Positions 23,210 to 34,122 of a stretch of 64,000 bases of DNA are shown here, piece after piece (position 1 is the first letter of the stretch; each line of letters opens with the position of its first letter). Origin of the DNA: Otatea glauca (taxonomy: Eukaryota; Streptophyta; Magnoliopsida; Poales; Poaceae); the NCBI GenBank assembly GCA_036346275.1, contig CM070717.1, positions 6,817,178 to 6,881,177 on the forward strand, in the 5' to 3' direction. Both the position numbers and the translations under genes were made by a program. The notes beneath the pieces are model-generated. The model worked only from the letters and a program-made list of their open reading frames with translations, did no database searches and was not told where the DNA came from.

Positions 23210-24669
23210 ACACCTTGTCTGAAAGATAGTATGGCGTTGATTTTGTTCATCATGTGCAGGCTGTGCGCTAAGTACACGTGCGACAACAAGGGTCGGATAT
23301 TTCTCGGATGCTGCAGAAGTGATAATCTCTTCTGCTGGTTCTGCAGTGTTAGTGGCAACAAGAGCATATTCAGTTTCATCAATGTCACTATCACTAGTGT
23401 ACTCACCATTTCTCTGATTATTAGAGCATGTTGATTAGGGTAGTCTCGCATCACGTGCCCCATTCCTTTGCATCGAAAGCATTGTGTTTCCCGCGTTCGG
23501 CCAGTGGAGGCAACTGAGGAAGCACTCTTGGCGGGTGCTTGAAGTGTGACTGACTTGTTTGCCTCTGGAATGCGTGATGACGTCGAAGTAGTTGGAACAG
23601 CGGGTGTAGGTACACGTCCAGGTATGGAAGATGATGCCTTGGTATGGATCTGGACCGACTTGGATGTGGAAGAACCTCCAATATTACCTCGCGTTGTCGA
23701 TCGTCGACCCTGCACTTCCCTTTCTGCTTTCAAAGCAAGATGGTACAAACGAGTGATAGAATTGTATTCTTTATAGTCAAGTATATCCTGTATCTCTCGG
23801 TTAAGCCCACCCAAGAACCTAGCCATTTCTGCATCTTCACCCTCTTCTAACCCACAGCGCAACATGCCAATTTGCAATGCCTGATAATATTCCTCAACCG
23901 TTTTATCACCTTGATTAAAGCGCTGCATTTTATTCAATAAATCACGAGCATAGTATGTAGGAACAAATCTAGCCCTCATGACACGCTTCAACCCATCCCA
24001 AGTTGTAGGTACATCACGGTTGGCTCTACAATGTTCTTTCCACCAAATAGATGCAAAACCAGTAAATTCACTAGTGGCAGCGTGCACCCTTCTACGCTCA
24101 GAGAAGTCATAGCAAGAAAATTTTTGATCTACCGCCAACTCCCAATCTAGATAAACATCAGGATTATAAGCACCATCAAAAGGAAGCATAGTAAATTTCA
24201 TTTTTGCCATAGAGTCATCACGTTCTTCCCTTTGATCATGTTGATTTCTAGCCATACCTTGCCTGTTATTGCGGAGTCGACGATGAGGTCGGTCGTTGTT
24301 CACATTTATCTTGTAGTCGTCCTCGGTATCGGCGGCGTAGTTGTTCTCCTCTTGATCCACCCCGTTTAAAGCAACAGGGACAACCGGTGGAGCGCCGCAT
24401 TGGCCCAAAGCATGACCAGTGGCACCATTGTTGGGGGCAGCACCTTGAAGAAGTTGTGCTAGTTGCGCTTGAAGCTCAGTGAGGGGTGCCAATTGCGCCT
24501 GAATCGCATTAAGAGTGTCACGAGTTCGCATCTCATGCTGATGGTGCATCCTCTCGAAATGAGTGACCCAACGCCGTTCTTTTGGCATGAGGCGGTCCTC
24601 ATTTTTACTCCCACTGCCGACGTTCCTCCCACGATTGCTTGGACTACCTGTCATAGTTAGTAGAAACAA
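23203..24669 (-). pseudogene. Element B gag
   Basis: The probable start is the second methionine (MTGSPSNRGRNVG). Residues about 150-330 hold the gag core (FDGAYNPDVYLDWELAVDQK, FASIWWKEHC, ARFVPTYYARDLLNKMQRFN, MARFLGGLNREIQDIL). A zinc knuckle CFRCKGMGHVMRDY follows, with the last cysteine replaced by tyrosine. Just after it the frame is lost: the stretch that in element C reads IRDNGEYSS is here out of frame by one base near 23410, in an A run. The last ~60 residues are therefore not family sequence. Gag would package element RNA. Confidence 0.82.
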
Positions 24670-25776
24670 AGAAACTTCACACAGATATGAAAGCTCCTAT
24701 AAACTACTAGGTCGTATGAAGTGGTAAGCCTCACACACGCTCACTCTTCTACCAAGTTCTTACAAGTTCTCGATGTGGCAAGTGATTGCAAATTCCAGAG
24801 CCTGTGTGGTTAGAAGATGGTGGAGCTTGGACAGGCAATAATATGTAGCAAAGGAGGAACTAGTACCACTGAACCAAAGTAAGCTGAAAAGTCGTTCAAA
24901 ATCAGTACAATGCTGGTCCTAGGCTAGACCGTATTAGAGACGCGAGCCTAATCACCAATAGCAAAAATTTCAGCCAAAACGGAGCCAGCAGAATTTTTCC
25001 GAACTTCCGGGGGTGTTTTGAGGCCCTAAACGATGTTTTTTGGGGTCGAACGAATTTTTTGGAGCCTCAGGAACACAATTAGAGCTGGACTTGTAAATTT
25101 TTGGATGTAGCTTTTCGTTCCGGTCGTTTTGAGTACTCAAACAGCCCAATCGGACGTCGTATGCAAAAGTTATGATAGTTTTCGTGCAGGGTGTCCGGAG
25201 GGGTTCCGAATTCACTTCAAAATGAAAGCTGGATGCAAAACCAGAGAGGGGCGGCCTATACCTTCCTTTCAAAGCCAGACCTAAGCAAAATAAAAGGCCA
25301 CACTTTCCTTCTCTCTGATCTTTTCTTAAACCGAAACTGATACCTTCCTTTATCTTCTGCCAACCGAACCGAACCCAACTAGAGAAAGAGATCTCTTCTC
25401 GGATTTTTTTTCTCCTCTTTTTTTTCTTTCTGAACTTTTTTTTTGCAATTGAATCTGTGTGGCTTTTTTTTTCTTCTCTTCTGATCTCCAGCAACCACCG
25501 AGAGTCCCGATCTGATCAACTAGCAGAAACTGACTCCAATGCGAAAGCAATTGTGACCCAAACGTGACTCGAACTCGAAACTCTAACGGGACTAGAATCT
25601 AAAACCAGCAAAAACACGAATATGCAACCGACGATTCAACAAACCAAGAACAAGTAGTAAAAGTTTGGGCACAAATTAGCTTGGACAAAGGGACAAATCT
25701 TTTTTTTGTGGGGCAAATTTTCTGGACTCTAGGTAGAAAACGAAATATGATGGAAAATCTCACTGAGCAACCTTGA
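24670..25776 (-). other. Element B 5' leader
   Basis: A long untranslated leader between PBS and gag. Bases about 25005-25215 match, in reverse, the leader of element C at about 46190-46410 (for example the GAACTTCCGGGGG... and CGTTTTGAGTACTC blocks). Poly-T runs near 25410-25470 read as A runs in element orientation. No gene is seen. Confidence 0.7.
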
Positions 25777-25788
25777 GCTCTGATACCA
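25777..25788 (-). other. Element B primer-binding site (initiator Met tRNA)
   Basis: The minus strand reads TGGTATCAGAGC three bases inside the 5' LTR. This sequence is complementary to the 3' end of plant initiator methionine tRNA, the usual primer of many Ty3 and copia elements. Confidence 0.92.
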
Positions 25789-25791
25789 ACT

Positions 25792-26676
25792 TGATGGGGA
25801 CGGCGATCCCGATCTTTCGATGAGATGATGATACGTCGATTTGGAGGTGTTGATGGCACCGAATTTAGGGCTTCCTACCAAACAGGTTGGGAGCTTCGCA
25901 ATCACAATGCCAAATCCACACGGATACAAGATCCAATGATCAGTAATTCCTGCAAGAAATCGAGAACCCGCAAGAACAAAGTATGAAGCAAACCGAAAAG
26001 GTAGTATTGAAATCAAACAAAGAGAACAAGTTGAGGTTCTGTTTCTCGGCTCGGACGGTCTAGTCGACACGCGCAAACACGAGGAGGGACGCACACGGGG
26101 TCTACCAAAACACAACAAAACCTAAAAAACGAAGAACAGGGGGGCAACCCAATATAAAGGGGTACCCACACAAGGAGGGGGCGCCCAAGGGGGGGCGGTA
26201 GCCAGGAGAGGGGTGCTGGCCAAAGGAGGGGTGAAACCCTAAGAGTACATGGGCCTTGGGACCAAAAGAAAGGTGGCGCAGCACCTGGAATTTCTGTCCC
26301 GTGAGATTGTTCTGTGAATTCCTTTCGCTTCAAGAGGAATTTGGCCTCGGTATCAGATCCATTAGAAAGGTTATCTCGATACCTTTCAAACGAGTTATCG
26401 AACATCGAAAACGGAGTTCGGATGTGGCCGTGACGTCCGTTTGAAGTACTGCTGCTCCTGGATGGCCGAACCGAACTCGGCGACGAATTGGGCTTTATCT
26501 TGGGCCTTCCTTGGCGCGTGGGCTGTCCCCGGTGGATGTTCTTGACGTGCTGGTCCAGGAAAGGTGGATGGAAAGGACTTGCTTCCGGATTAAACCCTCC
26601 AGACGTCGTAGACGAAGTAGCGGTCGTAGAGGAAGAAGGGGCAGCGGTTGTATCCTTGGTTGGGATGTCCTCATCA
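25792..26676 (-). repeat. Element B 5' LTR
   Basis: An 885-base LTR, near-identical to 21689-22574, ending CTCATCA against the target duplication GTTAA. Confidence 0.93.
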
Positions 26677-26681
26677 GTTAA

Positions 26682-28100
26682 TCTACTTATTTTGCCTAAT
26701 ATATGGTCGAAATAAATTATGTTTATAAATAAGTAAAGCTAGATAATGTTCTGTAGTTTCCATAAGTGGTATGGTCTTCTACTTTTGGTATTGTATAAAA
26801 ATAGATATAAAATTGTTATGTGTGTTTTCTAGTAATGAAACAAAACAGTGTTTGAGGTTAAAAACAAGAGTTTAAATGGATGAATTAGAGCCTTTGGCCA
26901 ACTAGCGAATTGCAGGATTTTTTTTGTAACTTCCAAAGCTTATATGGTTTTCCATGCTTGAGATCTTGAGCCAAGAGTTATTATCGTTCAACCACCGACA
27001 CAGTAGAGGGGAATTGTCCACCAGAGGGAATGTTTTAGGTCGGGGTTGTGCGTAGGGAACATATTGTTTTGTTTAATGTTTTCATATTTTTGTGGCACCT
27101 TTTTGAGATTATGTAGGAGGAGTGACTTCGGGGTTGGTGTCAACTTTATATCAATCCGCTCCATGTGGGTTAAAGGCTAGTGCATGGTGGAACGGTAGAC
27201 GGTTGATTGATTTGATGCTTAATGAATATGATTGGTTTATAATTTTACTTATAATTAATACTTTTTAAATGATGTTGTTTAAATGTTGATGGTCAAATGA
27301 AATGAATTTTATGATGAAAAATGGCGAATGGTATTTGAGACAGTGAAAGAAATTATGGCATCATATGCATCCATGACATAGATATAGATGATCTGAGTGA
27401 CATCTATAGCCTACTTAGTGCGTGCTAGAGGTCCACATATAAAGAGGCCAGGCGTGAAGCCCCCATGTGAAGAGGGCGGGCTTGATGTCCCCGCATGAAA
27501 AAGGGCAAGCTTGAGTGCACAATGACGGGCATTGCACTCCACTATACTGGTATATGCTGAAGAGATAAGACATGTGCATAAGCATTCACATTGCATTAAT
27601 GAATGGCATAATTAATATTGAAGAATTTAGGAGAATAGCATGAATAAGTTGTTTTATAATGTTTATTTAACGTTTCCCCCAGTTTGGACCAAGAAGTAGA
27701 GAGATGACGATAGGGGGATTGATCTCAACGTAGAGGAGAAAAAATTGGTCAAGATTATTGACCAATTAGTCGAAGCTGGCCTTACGGACTAAAAATAATG
27801 TACGATTTCATCAAGCACAAAATCCCAGGATAGAACTCAGATGTTGAGTTTCTTGAGTCTTCCAGGCGATGTGGAAGCCCAAAAGCTTGGTATGAAAATT
27901 CTCCTTTGTATGAGTTTACTTTTTATCATTCAATGTGGACAATAACATCACTTGAATTCTATATTTGTCAGTATACACTGATCAAGAGACAAAGGACAGA
28001 TTGAGCGTACTATTGCATCCTGAATCTCAGGACAAAGAACCTCTTGCTCTGGTGGATGAAACCTGATCGGAGCTCCAGTCAGCTTTCGGCTTGAGAGGGT
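26682..28100. other. Unassigned DNA right of element B
   Basis: AT-rich DNA that probably continues the sequence cut at 21688. A block with AGGCGTGAAGCCCCCATGTG (about 27450) and similar phrases repeats every ~30 bases. No gene or LTR end could be fixed. Confidence 0.4.
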
Positions 28101-29272
28101 GAGAGTAAGTCTTTCTCTTAGCATCTACTTTAAGTTAACTTTTACTAGGAACAACTTGTTTGCAAGTTTACTTGATCAAACATGACCCTAGTAAAAAGAG
28201 AGCTGCTGAAGAAGCCAACAAGGACAACCATGTAGCTCCAGCTAAGAAGCTTAGGAAGTCCATGAAAAGAACAGCGGGAAGAGGTGTAGTCCCAAGGAAA
28301 CCTTCTTTTCCTGCCACTAAGACCCTACAGGACCAGGGAACATTAGATATTCCAACTGACAAGGACACACGTGTGCTTGGATCAGAGGTCGTACCAGATA
28401 GCCCTCAACCAATATCAGGGACAGCATTTGGTAGCCCCTAGTAGGCATTAGGAGCAACCCAAGAAAGTCCGGTGGTTCAGGTAACAAACGTGACCCTGAC
28501 ATTTTATTAAGATCTTCCCGCATATCATCTTCTGATAGTGATATTCTAGGGAGAAGAAGAAGTAGATTTGGAGGATGAAGTTCCTCTGACTAGGCTTATG
28601 CCAAAGAGGGCTTCAAAGAGCACGGCTAACATTGAGAAAGATCCTTTGCCAAACCCTGAGGAGCATCCATCCCAAGAGCCAATGTCTTGTGGCATCGGCA
28701 TTGAGTAAGTTTTTTCAATGCTTTCTTTAAGATAACCAATTTTTGTATTAATATAATCCTAAGAATAATTTTTTTCGTTTAGCCCTTCTTTGCTAGAAGA
28801 ACCAAGGAGACAAGCTTTTGTTGCTACTCCTAGAATAGTCGAGGTGACCACTCGTCCCTCTACTACAAGTGTAGCTTCTTTAGTTTCTAGGACTACAGCT
28901 GCGGCTACACCCTTGACCTTTATGGTGATCGTTCCAAGGGTCCCTTCTGGAGCTTCCTTAATACCAGTCGCTCCAATGGTCTCTCCCACCATCTCCTCCC
29001 CAAGTGAAGCAACGAGGAAGAGTGTTGAAAGTACTCAAGAGAGAGTAGTCATGGGAGGACCAGTGAAGGTCCCAAAGAGTGGTCCAGAAGAGAGGTCGCA
29101 GGCTAAAGGAATTAATACTGTTGCCAGAGAGCGAGTTCACCCTTACAAACAGGACACGGCCAAGCTTCTGAAGGTGCAGGGACTTCACCCTTACCTTCAG
29201 TGCAAAGGTCTGATGAAGAGGTCCCTAGATTCAGGGAGGTCGTGTCTTCTGTGGAGTGATGCTATCAGGTAA
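28100..29272 (+). pseudogene. Low-complexity exon-like ORFs, likely of a mobile element
   Basis: Three plus-strand pieces can be joined by GT-AG introns: 28160-28440 region (K/R-rich, KKRAAEEANKD), about 28552-28709 (acidic, EEEVDLEDEVPLTRLMPK) and 28783-29272 (S/T/P-rich, TTRPSTTSVASLVSRTT). The acceptors TTTCGTTTAG (28782) and GATATTCTAG (28551) look usable. Composition is like the variable tail of transposon-borne plant-mobile-domain genes, but no conserved domain is visible. Function unknown; it may be only a decayed fragment. Confidence 0.3.
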
Positions 29273-29280
29273 CCAAACAT

Positions 29281-29936
29281 TGACTTTACTTCTGATATCA
29301 TTTTAAAAGATAATTTAGTTTTAAAGTTCTAAACATAACTAGGTATACATATAAAATTTTGAAATTGTTAGGTATGGATTGTGCATATTATGATATCGAG
29401 GCATGAAGACGATTGCGAACATTTTAAGTAATGGCGTATGGCGCGGAGACTAATTTTGGAAATAAAAATTGGAATCTCACTTAAATGGAAAGAACAACAT
29501 GCAGTCAAAAATTTTGAAAACAGACCAGAATTGAATCACTTAATTGGAAAACTGTGCATGCAACATATGGAAACTATTTCATGCCTATATGGAAAGAAGT
29601 ATCGTGAATGCACCATGATGTTGTACGTGCATGGAAACCTTTTCATGCCTATGTGGAAAGAACTATCCTGCATGCACCATGATACGATTTGATCAGGATT
29701 GTATTAGCATAACGGATTAGATGTGGTTTTAATTGATGAAATACCCGTTTGAATTTTTATGACTTTTAAAGCAATTTGACCGCTGTGAGTTTAGGAGGAG
29801 AGAGGCGTGCCATCTCCCGGTCTCCCCACATGCTACAACTCCAACGAGCGACTATCCGGCAGCCATAAGTGTTAAGAGTTGATTCATTTTCTTAAGATAA
29901 TTATGCCTACAAGTTACCGACATTGATTCTGGAAGA
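29281..29936. other. Unassigned DNA
   Basis: AT-rich, with a near-repeat of ATGGAAAC...TTTCATGCCTATATGGAAAGAA around 29567-29600 and 29629-29662 (about 60 bases apart). No gene is seen. Confidence 0.4.
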
Positions 29937-30246
29937 TACAGTCCTTGAAAGTAAGGGAGAGAAGCATTCAAATTGTGTCCTCCAATATTAGGGATTGAGA
30001 GCTCTCCCCCCTTAAATTATGTCCTCAAATTGTGCTCATGCATACAGATACACGCAGATACATGCGACCACACATATTCTAAAACAAAAATGAGGCAAGT
30101 CATTCCCTATAATCGTGATTAATCCATGCATGCATGTTGCCAATTAATAGAGACACAGTATTAAATAGGGGCATTAGAGTCTTTTGGCAGAAACCATAAT
30201 CTGTTCTAAAATTTTTTAGGTCCTTTATTTTTCAGGACGGAGGGAG
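29937..30246. mobile_element. Stowaway-type MITE, copy 1, left end lost
   Basis: It is about 90% similar by eye to the better copy at 37125-37438 over its whole length. The right end GACGGAGGGAG followed by TA fits the Tc1/mariner Stowaway end CTCCCTCCGT in reverse. The left end is diverged (ACAGTCCTTGAAAGTA for CCGTTCTTGAAAGTA). Confidence 0.75.
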
Positions 30247-30310
30247 TATATTTTTAGATCAATCTCTGTACAGCATCTCTTTGCAAGGAATGAGTAGGCA
30301 TTAAGTTAGC

Positions 30311-30571
30311 ATTGAGTTGGAAGCTGCAGTCAAAGAGTTCAAATCAAAGTTTGTCACTGTGAGTAAAGCTTAGTATCTATAAAGTAAGTTGTAGCCATTA
30401 AATACTAATTGTTGTGTCGGTTGTTTTAAGTCGGTTTGTAAGTCTATAAAAGGACTTCAGGTCTTCTTATGTATACCAAAAGAGAATAATGTAACCTTGA
30501 TGAGAGCAATCAGAACCAGCAGTAGTTAAGTGCTCTGTTTTTTTTCTTGCTTCCTTGAGATCCAATTCCCA
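30311..30571 (+). repeat. Copia-type solo-LTR-like segment upstream of the dioxygenase gene
   Basis: From about TTGGAAGCTGCAGTC (30316) to CAATTCCCAACA (30571) the layout is that of a short copia LTR: TATAAAAGG at 30445, a tail with GAGAGCAATCAGAACC and an end in CCAACA. No target duplication is clear, so this is tentative. It overlaps the expected promoter and 5' leader of the gene at 30674. Confidence 0.35.
30445..30452 (+). promoter_or_regulatory. TATA box of the dioxygenase gene
   Basis: TATAAAAG lies 229 bases before the ATG at 30674, which would give a 5' leader of about 195-200 bases. No other TATA motif lies closer. Confidence 0.5.
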
Positions 30572-30673
30572 ACAATAAGAACAACCAAGAACTCGAGAGT
30601 TGTGACCTGTGACTCGTGGCACACTGTCAGTCTCCCATCACACCACCACCAAAACACGTATCTGGACGTCGCC

Positions 30674-33600
30674 ATGTCCGCCTCCCCTCCTGCCCCCGCC
30701 GCCGCCTACGACCGCGTGGCCGAGCTCCGCGCGCTGGACGCCACCTTGTCCGGCGTCCAAGGCCTCGTCGCGTCCGGCACCACACACATCCCCCGCATCT
30801 TCCGTGTCCCTGATCCCGAACCACAGCATAACGATCCCGTCAGGTACCCCAGCCAAGAAATTTCGCCGTCCATCCCCGTGATCGACCTCGGCGAGGGGGA
30901 CCGTAAGGCGGTGGTCGCGGCCGTCCGTCGGGCCGCGGCGGAGTGGGGGTTCTTCCAGGTGACCGGCCATGGCGTGCCCGAGGAGGTAGCCTCCGCGGCG
31001 GTGGAGGCGGTCAGGGCGTTCCACGGGGCGGAAAGCGGGGTGGGCAGCGAGAAGGCGCGACTCTACTCGCGGGACACGGCGAAGGCGGTCAGGTACAACA
31101 GCAACTTTGACCTGTTCCAGTCCGAGGTGGCCAACTGGCGCGACACGCTCTACTTCCGCATGGATCCGAACCCGCCGGACCCCGCCGAGATGCCGGAGAA
31201 CTGCCGGTGAGCCTCTCTCTCCCTGTAGTCCTGTTTATATCGTCACTACCGAGCGTGATTCGAATCGTATCTATGTCTTTTTCAAGGAAAAGATGGTGTG
31301 CAGCTTTTCTAGCCTCTTAAAAAATTTTTTTTGACAAATTTAATCTTCTTTTATTTAAATCTGTGAAATTAGCTCTAGTGGTGAGCTTGAATGGTTGGGT
31401 TCACAATTTTATTTCGAAGTCGAAAACCGCTAAACTGGTGGTAGCGGTTTTCGCGAGAAACCGTTCAAAAACCGCGAAAAACCGAACGGTTTGCAAATTC
31501 AAAAAATTCGAATTTTGGTCAAATCTATTCGCGAAAACCGCGGTTTTTGACGAAAAACCGCTCGGTTTTCGCGGTTTACCGCGGTTTTTCTTGAAAAACC
31601 AGCCGATCAATTGAATTCTTGAAAAACCAGCCGATCAATTGAATGTTCTTGGAAAAACGGTTTTTGCGCGGTTTTTTGCAAAAACCGCGGTTTTTCAACG
31701 ATTTTCGAGCGGTTTTCATCGCATAATTTTTTCCAATTTTTTTATTTTTTTGATTTTTTTTTAAAATTTCACTGGTAAACCGCTCGGTTTCTGTTTTCGA
31801 ACCGGAGCGGTGGTTGAAAATCGCGAAAACCGAGCGGTTTACCACGGTTTTGTTAACCCTGTACAACAGGTTGAGTCACCCATCATATCAGGGAGCTCGA
31901 CATGAAAGAAACATGCCCGCTCCGGACAGGATCCTTGGCAGTTGCTATTGCAACCGCCAAGTTTGCAGTCGGAAGAAATCCAACCGTTGGATCGAGCGAA
32001 TCGACGGTCCAGATTTAAAAAAAACAATTTTGCTACATTATTTTTCTACAGTAAATTAATGGTTAATTAGTTGATTTGATTCCTACTGAGGAAGGGGAAC
32101 TCGTGGGGCTAAATCTACAAATTATTTTAGAAGGGCTATATTTGGAAAAAACGTTTACAAGATGCTAAAAGGCAAAAATTTCTGCATGAGGCTCCACCCC
32201 CAACATCTTGCAGATGTGGCCAGCATTTAGTTAGATACGTCTGACATGTAGCACTGGAGATTAAAAAAGTCCAATATAACAAAATTTTGTGTTGTTAGAA
32301 CCAAATATCCGGTACTAGGTCACGCCGGTGTATATATTTATAAGTATAAGTATATTTACTTATATGCATACCAAAATTTTAGTTGTAATATTATGCCAAA
32401 TACATAATAGTATGATCAAATACATATAGTTCAATGAGATCAATTGACAGTATTATCAATTCTAACGGTGTGGCCGATATTATATGATATCGAGGTTGAT
32501 ATGGTCGGTATTGACCAGTATCGAGTCAGTATGGCTAGTATGGAAGATGGTACGGAACGCAGGGCTACTTTGTACTATTTTAAATGGCAAAATAGTATAT
32601 ACCAACCGATACCAGTACGGTATTGATAAGTTTGGTCCTATTTCTTGTTCCTTTTTTTAAAGATAAACCTGACTAGATCACTTAGGGTGTATTTGTATCA
32701 AGTTGTACATGTATGAGATAGTTCAAGAAAAAAATCATCTATGTATTTGGTTGCTTAAATAGAACCATCCTATCCTAGTTGGTAGGATATAAATTTAAGA
32801 AGTATTTTCTATAAATGCTGAATCATTCCATTAACCCAAAACAATGGAACCAAATGATACATAACTATCTCATCCCATCCCATTCAACCTCGTCCCACCA
32901 ACCAAACACACACTATTAACCTTGTTTCGATGGACCGAGAGGCCTTAAGAGTGCATCTATTAACACTCACAGACCAAGCGAAATAATGTGAAAGAAATTA
33001 ACTACTCCACACAGGACTTTTGATTTGCCCTCACTCTCTGCAAAGTTTACCGAAATTCTCCATTCACGACATATATCTGCTTTGACCGTCGTAAGTATGC
33101 AAAGTCTATCTGTTTATGTCATAAACTGTAGAAACCAAATCTATTCGTACCTATTTTCCTGGCTACTTTTGTCAAAATATGGGCTAGTTAGACAGTGAGC
33201 CGGACTAGTGAGACTCTGAACACAAGTTTCTTTGTGTTGATTTGCAGGGATGTGTTCTTTGACTATGCCAAACACGTGAATAATCTATTGGAAACTTTGT
33301 TCGGATTGCTATCAGAGGCCCTGGGGCTCAAACCGAGCTACTTGACAGAAATAGGATGCAAGGAAGGGCAGATGATACTGTGCCACTACTATCCTCCATG
33401 TCCCCAACCTGAGCTCGCCATTGGGACAACCCGTCATTCAGACTCCGGCTTCCTGACAGTGCTTCTCCAGGACGAAATTGGTGGTCTGCAGCTCCTCCAC
33501 GAGGACCGCTGGATCGATGTTACGCCGACCCCCGGAGCGTTCATCGTGAACGTCGGCGATCTCTTACAGGTATGCTGAGATTCAGATAACGCATAATAAA

Positions 33601-33935
33601 ACTGCGAAAACCCGGCTTGCGAGCCGTGTGGGTACCATGTCCTACTTATCATTTCGTATCTGATGATTTAGCTGAATATATATGCCCAGATGGTCTCAAA
33701 TGACAAGTTCAGAAGCACGGAGCATAGAGTGCTTGCGAAGAATGCTGGACCGAGAGTCTCGATCGCGTGTTTCACCAGCCATCCACCCTCGACGAGGATG
33801 TATGGCCCAATCAAGGAGCTGCTGTCCGATGAGAACCCCCCTCTGTACAGGGAAACACTCGCCAGAGATTACCTCGCGCATTACTACTCCATCGGAGTAG
33901 GTCCCAAAACGGCTGTTCACGATTTCCGGCTATGA
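30674..33935 (+). CDS. 2-oxoglutarate/Fe(II)-dependent dioxygenase, ACC-oxidase-homolog/BX6-like
   Basis: Exons 30674-31206, 33248-33569 and 33690-33935 join at GT-AG sites (split CGG arginine, then phase 0) into 366 residues with a natural stop. The N-terminal dioxygenase part has IPVIDL (67-72) and WGFFQVTGHG (91-100). The catalytic jelly-roll has the iron ligands H241, D243 (RHSDSGF) and H297 (STEHRVL), and R307/S309 (PRVSI) for 2-oxoglutarate. Length and order match the group of ACC-oxidase homologs that includes maize BX6 and desacetoxyvindoline hydroxylase. These are soluble enzymes of specialised metabolism that hydroxylate small molecules; the substrate here is unknown. The start lies in GCCATGTCC; an in-frame ATG at 30530 would add 48 residues unlike the family. 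Exon 1 is very GC-rich, as in many grass genes. It is the only intact host gene in the window. Confidence 0.93.
31395..31860. mobile_element. Degenerate hAT-type nonautonomous element in intron 1
   Basis: Many copies of AACCGCGGTTTTT-like words lie on both strands between GGGTTCACAATTTT (about 31399) and its rough inverted match GTTTTGTTAACCC (about 31847). Such (A)ACCG-rich subterminal sequence is typical of Ac-like hAT elements. No 8-base duplication is seen, so the ends are uncertain. A near-perfect 30-base duplication (CAGCCGATCAATTGAAT) occurs near 31602 and 31627. Confidence 0.5.
32685..32915. mobile_element. Tourist-like MITE in intron 1
   Basis: A 231-base element with imperfect inverted ends (GGGTGTATTTG at left; the right end reads TAGTGTGTGTTTGG in reverse) is flanked by TTA on both sides (32682-32684 and 32916-32918). 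TTA/TAA duplication and GGGTGTGTTTGG-like ends fit PIF/Harbinger Tourist MITEs. Confidence 0.55.
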
Positions 33936-34116
33936 ATCCGTGAAGATCTTCAACTTTTCGAAAAGAACTACGGGAGAACTTAAGTTTGGGTCCTGTTGGC
34001 GCAGGAAGTACTATTGAGTGCTAGGAAATAAGGAAGGCTTCAGCATTGTGTTATGCATGCCCTTATGCTGAACTATTCGACATAGGAAGTGGACCAATAT
34101 AAAGCTTGCTAGGGTG

Positions 34117-34122
34117 AATAAA
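34117..34122 (+). terminator. Poly(A) signal of the dioxygenase gene
   Basis: AATAAA lies 182 bases after the stop codon, the first such signal on this strand. Confidence 0.5.

Larger units (their letters stand above)
21689..26676 (-). mobile_element. Element B: complete gag-protease-only Ty3-type LTR element
   Basis: Two nearly identical LTRs (21689-22574 and 25792-26676) start TGATGGGG and end CCTCATCA. GTTAA flanks both sides (21684-21688 and 26677-26681), a clean 5-base target duplication. The minus strand has, from the right: PBS, leader, gag, protease, PPT, LTR. RT, RNase H and integrase are absent, so it would depend on a relative for copying. Element C at 44966 is such a relative, sharing LTR ends, leader sequence and protein. 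Both LTRs retain full ends and the duplication, so it is younger than element A. Confidence 0.93.

Noticed and set aside
30609..30881. P/H-rich 90-residue frame
   Set aside because: It is the +1 shadow of dioxygenase exon 1.
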